Below the pieces are notes generated by a model, which saw nothing but the letters and a program-made list of their open reading frames with translations, did not search any database and was not told the DNA's origin. From the NCBI GenBank assembly GCA_010671965.1, contig JAAHIC010000238.1, forward strand, positions 1 to 6,852: a DNA stretch of 6,852 nt. The letters are read 5' to 3'. Shown here in pieces: positions 1 to 4,919 of the stretch (position 1 is the stretch's first letter; each line of letters opens with the position of its first letter). The DNA is from Leptolyngbya sp. SIO4C5. GTDB lineage: Bacteria; Cyanobacteriota; Cyanobacteriia; Phormidesmidales; Phormidesmidaceae. A program made the translations under genes and the position numbers.

Positions 1-90
1 TGGCAAACTTATCAATATAATTTGGCCTCACAAAAAGTTCCCAAATTAATTTGGATTCACAGTGATTTTAAAATTAAGCTGACTTTATAA
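1..90 (+). CDS. Possible 3' end of an unidentified gene cut by the window edge
   Basis: The first reading frame is open from base 1 to a TAA at 88-90, giving 29 residues ending in DFKIKLTL. The other two plus frames close quickly. The peptide has a plausible protein-like mix of hydrophobic and polar residues, but it is too short to assign to a family, and an open run of this length in AT-rich DNA can arise by chance. A perfect 14-bp palindrome (41-54) lies inside it, which would be unusual but not impossible within a coding end. No function can be given. Treat this as a weak call whose test is the sequence to the left. Confidence 0.3.
   Translation, partial: WQTYQYNLASQKVPKLIWIHSDFKIKLTL
41..54. 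repeat. 14-bp perfect palindrome
   Basis: CCAAATTAATTTGG equals its own reverse complement over all 14 bases. It is AT-rich with CC/GG ends, as in many dimeric repressor sites, but no promoter can be placed next to it with confidence and it sits within the open frame at 1-90. It may be an operator or chance in AT-rich DNA. Confidence 0.35.
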
Positions 91-281
91 AGGCTTTTTG
101 AAGCAAGTCAGTATATTTCGATAGCAAATGAACGAAGTTAGGTAATCTCCGGGTTTGAGCCGCTTGTTCTTATTAGTTAGTTTTAACGAAAGCAATAGTT
201 GAATCTAGAGTTACGTATAAAGATAGAGGCTTTTCAAAGTCAGTAATATTATCATCTAAAAAGTTATTAAAACCTCAACTC
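91..281. other. AT-rich non-coding stretch upstream of the 68-residue gene
   Basis: No open frame with protein-like content was found on either strand. I looked for a tRNA T-arm, a strong hairpin followed by T residues, and a sigma-70 promoter, and found none I would defend. The base composition is clearly more AT-rich than the DNA after about position 700, and no HIP1 octamer occurs here. Confidence 0.5.
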
Positions 282-488
282 ATGAAAAGACATACCGTTT
301 TCTATCAGTTGGTTAATATTAATGGCAGGCTCCGGTTGAAGCTTTGGGAACCCGCTACAGCGACAAGCTGCCAAAAGAAACGTCATCGCTTTGCTGTTAA
401 TTACTCTGTCGCTTCTGAGATGGAGGCCCAGCAGCTAATTGACCAGTATGTTAAAGCTAACCAAGCCAAGGCTCGCTGCTTTGCCTAG
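282..488 (+). CDS. Small basic hypothetical protein, 68 residues
   Basis: I do not recognise this protein. It starts at the only ATG in the frame and ends at TAG 486-488. It is rich in Lys and Arg, with a basic cluster at residues 32-36 (KKRHR), two Cys (30 and 66), and a C-terminal part (about residues 44-62) with a helical, amphipathic look. There is no signal peptide or membrane segment, so it would be cytosolic. A possible beta-rich N-terminus (FYQLVNINGRLRLKLW) followed by a helix suggests a small folded domain, but that is inference. No Shine-Dalgarno sequence precedes the ATG, which weakens the call. It stands alone, with AT-rich gaps on both sides and its stop in the palindrome CCTAGG. 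It may be a genuine orphan small gene or a chance frame. Confidence 0.4.
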   Translation: MKRHTVFYQLVNINGRLRLKLWEPATATSCQKKRHRFAVNYSVASEMEAQQLIDQYVKANQAKARCFA

Positions 489-697
489 GCAGGTGCTTTC
501 TGCTCATACTCCTCAATCCGGCCCAGTTTAAGATTAACCTCAGGGTGCTTTACCACCGTCATTCATTCGTATATATATTAATTTAGCTTTGAAACGCTTT
601 TGCCAAGAAATATCCTGTTTTGGCAAAACAGCTTTACCGGCTGCCTTTGTAGCGTTATCAGACTTTTATATTTAAAACTTGCTATTTTTTGAACTGA
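489..697. other. Intergenic region before the phosphoesterase gene
   Basis: About 210 bases without a convincing gene. The left part holds a 25-codon minus-strand frame (485-562, ATG start) whose translation looks protein-like (MTVVKHPEVNLKLGRIEEYE...). It is too short to call and may be a gene remnant. The right part is AT-rich, contains the inverted repeat at 598-628 and a weak -10-like TATATT near 667, and presumably holds the promoter of the downstream gene. Confidence 0.4.
598..628. repeat. 9-bp inverted repeat upstream of the phosphoesterase gene
   Basis: TTTTGCCAA (598-606) and TTGGCAAAA (620-628) are exact reverse complements separated by 13 bases. One A-T and one G-T pair can extend the stem inward. 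It ends 69 bases before the phosphoesterase ATG. No T-run follows on either strand, so an operator or 5'-leader hairpin is more likely than a terminator. Confidence 0.5.
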
Positions 698-2266
698 ATG
701 AAATTTGTCACCGATCCGGCGATCGCGCTTAAGATCGACCGCATGAAGGAGCGTGTCCGCTGGCAGCATCCGTCTGTACTCAAGCGAGAAATTGATCAGA
801 CCCAGCTAGTTATTGAAGCACCGGATACGGACAATCCTGAATTTTCCTTTTTGGTCATTGGCGACAGCGGTTCTGGCTACCATCGCGGCGACAATCCTCA
901 GCGCCAGGTGGCCAAAAGCCTGCTGAAGCAGCGAGATCAGTGTCGCTTCGTCTTACACACGGGGGATGTGATCTATCTGGTTGGCTCCAGCGAACAATAC
1001 CCGCAAAATTTTATTCAGCCCTACCGGGAGTTTTTGGTTGGCGGGGCAGATCCCGATCAAATTGCCTACGATCGCATGGTGTTCAACTACCCCTTCTTGC
1101 CAGTCCCCGGCAACCATGACTATTACGATTTGCCCTTTGTTTTCGGGGCGATCGCCCAGTCGCTACTCCCCGTCCGGCGGCTGCTGCGCTATCAGCTCGA
1201 TCTTGACGTGGGCTGGCATGGTTCTCGCAAGGGTGATGCTTATGCTAGGGCTTTCCTCGACTACTTGCTGACCAAAGAAGGGGACGCCCTCAGCCGCCAC
1301 CTCGATCGCCACTATACGGCCAAAACGGCAAGCCACTGCTGCTTACGCTATCAGCCAGAAAAGTTCACTCGCCTGCCCAACCGCTACTATTCTTTCCGGG
1401 TTGGCGGTATTGATTTTTTTGCCCTCGACTCCAACACCTTCAATGCACCGCTGCCGCTAGAGGATCTAGATGCCTGGCAAATTACCCAGCAGCAGCTTAC
1501 TGCGCGGCGACAGCAGCTCATTAGCCGCAAGCAGCAGTTGCTAAACCAGGCCACCGACTTAGAAAGTCTGCCGGAGGAGGCCGACAGTGATGAAGCCAAC
1601 GATCTTTACGGCAAGGTCGAGCAGGTTGAGGAGCAAATCCGCGATATTGAAAAGCAGCTCAACGCCGATCGGCAGCAGTCCGATGTGGATACCGAGCAGC
1701 TCAACTGGCTGCAAACTCGCCTAATTCAGTCCTGGCAAGATCCTGACGTCAGAGGCCGAGTCATCTACTTTCATCATCCTCCCTACGTCACTGAGGCAAC
1801 TAAGTGGTACCAGGGGCAAACGTTGGCGATTCGGCAGCGGCTGCGGCAGGTACTTGACGGAGTAGAGCAGGCGGTAGGCGATCGCCCGCCCAGTCAGCCC
1901 TTGGTCAACCTCATCATCTCTGGCCACGCCCACTGCTTTGAATATCTCAAAACGGCGGAGACAGGTCACGGGGATGCCCATCTTAACTGGGTCGTCTGTG
2001 GCGGCAGCGGCTACAGTTTGCGGCGGCAGCGACCCGAGGGATCAGTGCTAACAGAAGCGCTTACAGACGATCAGAGCCGGGTGGTCGCGAAGTCTCACTG
2101 CTTTGCCGGACGTAACGGTCACGGCTCCCAAAAGCGACATCCCTACTCGTTTCTCCGAGTTGACGTACGGGCAGGCTGTCCGCCTCAGGTCGTGCTGCGC
2201 CCCTTTATTGTCGAGCGCTATCAGCGATCCTGGCAGGAATACGCCCTCGATCCGATTAGTCTCTAA
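698..2266 (+). CDS. Metallophosphoesterase, purple-acid-phosphatase type, with coiled-coil insertion
   Basis: This is a 522-residue calcineurin-like metallophosphoesterase. The dinuclear metal-site motifs appear in order: GDSGSG (55-60), GDVIY (89-93), GNHD (138-141), HHPPY (359-363) and GHAH (409-412). The GD-x-G form of the first motif and GDxxY of the second resemble purple acid phosphatases rather than DxH-type enzymes. It should hydrolyse a phosphomono- or diester; the substrate is unknown. No signal peptide is visible, so it is probably cytosolic. Residues about 255-330 form a Gln/Glu/Arg-rich coiled-coil insertion between the core strand FFALDSNTF (240-248) and QLNWLQTRL (334-342), which are normally close together. 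The stretch 142-228 is also longer than usual. No Shine-Dalgarno precedes the ATG at 698; a second ATG at 743 is a possible start, with no better signal. A HIP1 site overlaps codons 8-10. Confidence 0.88.
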   Translation: MKFVTDPAIALKIDRMKERVRWQHPSVLKREIDQTQLVIEAPDTDNPEFSFLVIGDSGSGYHRGDNPQRQVAKSLLKQRDQCRFVLHTGDVIYLVGSSEQYPQNFIQPYREFLVGGADPDQIAYDRMVFNYPFLPVPGNHDYYDLPFVFGAIAQSLLPVRRLLRYQLDLDVGWHGSRKGDAYARAFLDYLLTKEGDALSRHLDRHYTAKTASHCCLRYQPEKFTRLPNRYYSFRVGGIDFFALDSNTFNAPLPLEDLDAWQITQQQLTARRQQLISRKQQLLNQATDLESLPEEADSDEANDLYGKVEQVEEQIRDIEKQLNADRQQSDVDTEQLNWLQTRLIQSWQDPDVRGRVIYFHHPPYVTEATKWYQGQTLAIRQRLRQVLDGVEQAVGDRPPSQPLVNLIISGHAHCFEYLKTAETGHGDAHLNWVVCGGSGYSLRRQRPEGSVLTEALTDDQSRVVAKSHCFAGRNGHGSQKRHPYSFLRVDVRAGCPPQVVLRPFIVERYQRSWQEYALDPISL

Positions 2267-2270
2267 GCCA

Positions 2271-2290
2271 GGTTAGCCTTTAGGCTAGTC
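2271..2290. repeat. Hairpin just after the phosphoesterase stop codon
   Basis: GGTTAGCC (2271-2278) pairs with GGCTAGTC (2283-2290) around a TTTA loop, including two G-T pairs; the central 5 bp are perfect. It begins four bases after the TAA. No U-tract follows, so it may protect the 3' end or terminate weakly rather than act as a classic intrinsic terminator. Confidence 0.35.
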
Positions 2291-2300
2291 GCTCCAATCT

Positions 2301-2320
2301 ACACCTGTAGCATGAGGTGT
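2301..2320. repeat. Second hairpin in the phosphoesterase-SDR gap
   Basis: ACACCT (2301-2306) and AGGTGT (2315-2320) are exact reverse complements around an 8-base loop. It lies 53 bases before the next start codon. It could be a 5'-leader element or an operator of the SDR gene. A 6-bp stem alone is weak evidence. Confidence 0.3.
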
Positions 2321-2373
2321 CAGGGCGCTCAAAGCCGTAAGCTAACCAGGGATTTTACTGGGGACGCTTACTT

Positions 2374-3174
2374 ATGAAAGGGCTAAAGGGTAAGAACGTA
2401 CTGGTGACGGGCGCTTCTACCGGCATTGGCCGGGCGATCGCGGTGCGATTTGCGCAGGAAGGGGCCAACGTTGCTATCAACTACTACAGCGGTGAGGAAG
2501 AGGCAGCCGAAACTCAGGCGCTAATTGATCAGGCCTGTGGCGAGATTCAGGGCTGCGGCGTCAAAGACATGGTGATTCAGGCCGATGTCTCCCAGCCAGA
2601 TGATGTCGCCAGTATGTTTGAGCAAACGCTGGCGAATTTTGGCGACTTGGACATTTTGGTCAACAACGCCGGTATTCAAATGTCAGGCCCTTCCCACGAA
2701 ATTGAAATTGATAAGTTTGACCGGATGCTAGCCGTCAATCTGAAGGGAGCTTATCTCTGTGCTCGCCGCGCCATCCAGCATTTTTTAGCCCAGGACAAGC
2801 CCGGCATCATTATCAACAACTCCAGCGTCCACGAAATTATTCCCCGGCCTCAGTATGTGGGCTATTCCGTCAGCAAAGGCGGGTTGGAAAACATGACCCG
2901 GACGCTGGCGCTGGAGTATGCGCCCAAGGGCATTCGCATCAATTCCATCGGCCCCGGTGCCACCGCCACTCCCATCAATGACTGGGCCAACAAGCCGGAT
3001 GAACGGGCTAAGGTAGAGGCTCATATTCCCATGCGGCGGGTAGGCAATCCGGAAGAGATGGCGGCGGCTGTGGCTTTTCTCGCCTCGGATGAAGCAAGCT
3101 ACATCACCGGACAAACCCTGTTCATCGATGGTGGACTGACCCTGTATCCCGATTTTCTAGAACCCTGGTCTTAG
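2374..3174 (+). CDS. SDR family oxidoreductase, glucose 1-dehydrogenase-like
   Basis: This 266-residue classical short-chain dehydrogenase has the usual family length. The Rossmann cofactor motif TGASTGIG is at 12-19, NNAG at 97-100 and the structural Asn at 122. The catalytic Ser151, Tyr164 and Lys168 (YSVSK) follow, and PG at 194-195. The pattern RPQYVGYSVSKGGLENM and the C-terminus IDGGLTLYPDFLEPWS resemble the glucose 1-dehydrogenase branch, which oxidises beta-D-glucose to gluconolactone with NAD(P)+. That substrate is inferred from similarity and is often over-assigned in this family. NYYSG after the second strand fits acceptance of NADP. The protein is soluble and probably tetrameric, as is usual for the family. 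A weak GGGGA (2360-2364) nine bases before the ATG may be the ribosome site. It follows the phosphoesterase by 107 bases containing two hairpins, so co-transcription is uncertain. Confidence 0.9.
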   Translation: MKGLKGKNVLVTGASTGIGRAIAVRFAQEGANVAINYYSGEEEAAETQALIDQACGEIQGCGVKDMVIQADVSQPDDVASMFEQTLANFGDLDILVNNAGIQMSGPSHEIEIDKFDRMLAVNLKGAYLCARRAIQHFLAQDKPGIIINNSSVHEIIPRPQYVGYSVSKGGLENMTRTLALEYAPKGIRINSIGPGATATPINDWANKPDERAKVEAHIPMRRVGNPEEMAAAVAFLASDEASYITGQTLFIDGGLTLYPDFLEPWS

Positions 3175-3192
3175 GGATAACTAAACCGGAGT

Positions 3193-3209
3193 TCCCGTCT
3201 CCAGCGGGA
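3193..3209 (+). repeat. Short hairpin after the first SDR gene
   Basis: TCCCG (3193-3197) and CGGGA (3205-3209) are exact reverse complements with a 7-base loop, 18 bases after the SDR stop. An alternative pairing GGAG (3188-3191)/CTCC (3199-3202) competes with it. No T-run follows, so termination here is only a possibility. Confidence 0.3.
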
Positions 3210-3246
3210 TGTCTGTAGCTGCGATTAGGCGTTAATTTGCTGCTAA

Positions 3247-3329
3247 AGCAGAGATTTAAGTTCTCGTGATGCTCAAGCTGACGGAGATGCTTGGCTTTGT
3301 AACTGAACCCATCAACAACGATCTCTGCT
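3247..3329. repeat. Long-spaced 9-bp inverted repeat upstream of the OCP-N-like gene
   Basis: AGCAGAGAT (3247-3255) and ATCTCTGCT (3321-3329) are exact reverse complements with 65 bases between them. The left arm also overlaps a local dyad, CTGCTAAAGCAG (3239-3250 region). The whole block lies in the leader of the OCP-N-like gene and could fold into a long stem-loop in RNA or form paired protein sites. No promoter could be placed confidently. Confidence 0.4.
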
Positions 3330-3368
3330 GCAGATTAAAAACAACCTGCTCAAGTCACTCAGCGAATC

Positions 3369-3375
3369 GAGGAAG
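3369..3375 (+). promoter_or_regulatory. Ribosome binding site of the OCP-N-like gene
   Basis: GAGGAAG at 3369-3375 lies eight bases before the ATG at 3384. It is one of the clearest Shine-Dalgarno sequences in the window. It supports that start and argues against the overlapping out-of-frame open stretch beginning at 3266. Confidence 0.65.
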
Positions 3376-3383
3376 CAAAACCT

Positions 3384-3860
3384 ATGGCAACCGACCAGTC
3401 CCAGATGAAAAATCTCACCCAACAGTTCAAGCAGCTATCTGTAGACGATCAGCTTTTTTTGCTGTGGCAAATCTTTCAGCAGATGGAGAAGCAGGAAGAA
3501 GTAGAAACTTCTGAGCAGATGACGCCACAGACAGCCCAGCTATTTTTGCAGGAGTTTCTGCAGATAGATAAAACCAGCCGCCTTGCCATCATGCAGGATA
3601 TTGTGGCGGGCGCGGATACCCGCTTTGGTCGCGGCTACAACAGCCTCGATCGCAATATGCAGCTAGCTTTCTGGTACGAGCTGGCTCAAGCCGCAGAGCA
3701 GCGCGCAGCCGTCACGCCTCCCAGTGAATACTCGCTGACAGATGAGGCTAAAACCCTTTGGCAGTCATTGCAGGCGCTCAGCCCCAAAGAGAAGGCTGAT
3801 TTCGCCCAGACTGTGATTTCGTCTATGGGGTCGGATGTGGCTGAGCTACCTGTTGTATAA
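3384..3860 (+). CDS. OCP N-terminal-domain-like helical carotenoid protein (stand-alone, divergent)
   Basis: This 158-residue all-helical protein aligns without gaps, at a constant offset of 13, to the N-terminal domain of orange carotenoid protein (Carot_N family, compared from memory with Synechocystis Slr1963). Conserved positions (OCP number in brackets): Trp28 (41), Met34 (47), ADT 77-79 (90-92), Asn91 (104), Trp97-Tyr98 (110-111), Pro113 (126), Tyr116 (129) and MG 148-149 (161-162). Differences: Phe31 for Tyr44, Gln71 for Cys84, Ala104 for Met117, and Gln142 for Arg155, the residue that makes the inter-domain salt bridge and phycobilisome contact in OCP. There is no C-terminal NTF2-like domain or linker. 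Helical carotenoid proteins of this build bind one carotenoid and quench singlet oxygen or phycobilisomes; whether this divergent member binds pigment is unproven. It is soluble, and probably co-transcribed with the SDR 17 bases downstream. Confidence 0.85.
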   Translation: MATDQSQMKNLTQQFKQLSVDDQLFLLWQIFQQMEKQEEVETSEQMTPQTAQLFLQEFLQIDKTSRLAIMQDIVAGADTRFGRGYNSLDRNMQLAFWYELAQAAEQRAAVTPPSEYSLTDEAKTLWQSLQALSPKEKADFAQTVISSMGSDVAELPVV

Positions 3861-3865
3861 GGCTT

Positions 3866-3870
3866 GAAGG
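3866..3870 (+). promoter_or_regulatory. Ribosome binding site of the second SDR gene
   Basis: GAAGG at 3866-3870 ends seven bases before the ATG at 3878, within the 17-base gap after the preceding stop codon. It supports both the chosen start and translation from a shared transcript. Confidence 0.55.
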
Positions 3871-3877
3871 TAACTAG

Positions 3878-4657
3878 ATGACAACTGTTCTAATTACAGG
3901 AGCCTCAGCCGGGATTGGGGCTGCCTTCGCCCGTGCCCTCGCCGCCCAAAAATACAATCTTGTGCTGGTGGCCCGTTCAGAAGGGCAGCTAAAAGCGATC
4001 GCCCAGCAGCTGGCCGCTCAGCATGATATTCAAGCCCACGTAATTACCCAAGACCTGACGGAGTCCAACGCGGCTGAGGCCGTTGCGGCAGCAGTCGCCG
4101 CCAAAGGGCTAACTATAGACTGGTTGATTAATAATGCCGGCTTTGGTCGCTACGGTAAGTTTGCTCAGGTAGACAAGCAAACGCACCTGCAAATGGTGCA
4201 GCTTAACGTGATGGCGCTAGTGGACTTGACCCATCAGTTTTTGCCCGCGATGCTGCAGCAGCAATCAGGCTATATCATCAACGTTTCTTCAACCGCAGCC
4301 TTTCAGCCTATTCCCTACATGTCTATCTACGCTGCAACTAAGGCGTTTGTGCTTAGCTTTAGCGAGGCCCTGTGGGCAGAGAATAAGGATAAGGGCATTA
4401 AAGTCTTAGCTGTCTGTCCGGGGCCGACACGCACGCAGTTTGCCGATCGCGCTAATTTTCCGGACTCGATGGCAGAACGCATGGGGCAAAACTATGACTC
4501 CTCCGAAGAGGTAGTGAAAGACGCGCTCAAGGCGCTGAAGCAGGGCCAGTCCACAGTTGTCACTGGCAGCTTTAGCAACAAAGTTGTCGCTGCCTTGCCG
4601 CGCCTGCTGCCCCGGCAAAACGTTGTCAAACTGGTCGGTCAGCTATTTGAGCCTTAG
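3878..4657 (+). CDS. SDR family NADPH-type oxidoreductase (DltE/COG0300-like)
   Basis: This 259-residue classical SDR belongs to the group often annotated as DltE-like short-chain dehydrogenases. TGASAGIG is at 7-14. Arg33 in VARSEGQL, after the second strand, fits NADP(H) binding. NNAG is at 85-88, Asn110 is the structural Asn, the catalytic residues are Ser138, Tyr151 and Lys155 (YAATK), and PGPT is at 181-184. The substrate pocket and C-terminus (about 185-259) give no recognisable specificity; related proteins reduce carbonyls of lipids, ketones or sugars. There is no signal peptide, though the basic, hydrophobic tail from residue 235 could contact membranes (inference). The gene follows the OCP-N-like gene by 17 bases with its own ribosome site, so the two are probably one operon. 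A role in carotenoid or ketone modification is possible but not shown. The next gene downstream is convergent, 49 bases away. Confidence 0.88.
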   Translation: MTTVLITGASAGIGAAFARALAAQKYNLVLVARSEGQLKAIAQQLAAQHDIQAHVITQDLTESNAAEAVAAAVAAKGLTIDWLINNAGFGRYGKFAQVDKQTHLQMVQLNVMALVDLTHQFLPAMLQQQSGYIINVSSTAAFQPIPYMSIYAATKAFVLSFSEALWAENKDKGIKVLAVCPGPTRTQFADRANFPDSMAERMGQNYDSSEEVVKDALKALKQGQSTVVTGSFSNKVVAALPRLLPRQNVVKLVGQLFEP

Positions 4658-4705
4658 CACCGCTGCGACAGAATCCCAATAGCTAGGCGGAGAAACTGCC
4701 GGTGC
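4657..4705. repeat. Inverted repeat between convergent genes
   Basis: GCACCG (4657-4662) and CGGTGC (4700-4705) are exact reverse complements flanking the 49-base gap between the convergent SDR and lipoprotein genes. The 37-base loop and lack of T-runs make it a poor intrinsic terminator, but its place at both gene ends is suggestive. Confidence 0.25.
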
Positions 4706-4706
4706 G

Positions 4707-4874
4707 TTAGGGCTGCGGGTCAACCGCAGATTGATTTACCGTAGACTGCCGGGTTTCTGGCTGGACAGGCTCATCTGGATTAGGCGCAGTGCGGCAGGCA
4801 GCCAAACCAACAAGGCTGCCCGCCACAGCTAGGCCGATTAGAATTAGGTAGCGTCGGATAGATGGCCAAGACAT
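4707..4874 (-). CDS. Small predicted lipoprotein, 55 residues
   Basis: Minus-strand frame with ATG at 4872-4874 and TAA at 4707-4709. The first 27 residues are a textbook lipoprotein signal peptide. A basic start (MSWPSIRRY) is followed by a hydrophobic core (LILIGLAVAGSLVGLAA) and the lipobox LAAC, with the lipidated Cys at residue 27. The mature part is only 29 residues, rich in Pro, Gln, Thr and acidic residues (APNPDEPVQPE), and looks disordered. Signal peptidase II would cleave before Cys27 and leave a lipid-anchored tail facing the periplasm or lumen. It begins 45 bases after the malQ stop on the same strand, so it may be the last gene of a malQ transcript. No clear Shine-Dalgarno sequence is visible. 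I do not recognise a family. Such tiny lipoproteins evolve fast and are often missed by gene callers because of length. Confidence 0.65.
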   Translation of the reverse strand: MSWPSIRRYLILIGLAVAGSLVGLAACRTAPNPDEPVQPETRQSTVNQSAVDPQP

Positions 4875-4919
4875 CGCAGATTTGTGAAGTCAAAAGCGTT
4901 TATTCTACCCACAGTCTAC

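Noticed and set aside
150..165. Possible tRNA T-arm (GGGTTTGAGCC)
   Set aside because: It lacks the conserved TTCRA core and no acceptor or anticodon stems can be folded around it.
578..769. 63-codon minus-strand frame across the phosphoesterase start
   Set aside because: It is antisense to the real gene start and covers the AT-rich inverted repeat; no ribosome site and no recognisable protein features.
2267..2373. Intrinsic terminator between the phosphoesterase and first SDR
   Set aside because: Two hairpins exist but neither is followed by a T-run, so I list them as hairpins and not as terminators.
3266..3514. 82-codon plus-strand open frame starting MMLKLTEMLGF
   Set aside because: It runs out of frame into the well-supported OCP-N-like gene, its second half is a shadow translation, and the good ribosome site serves the ATG at 3384 instead.
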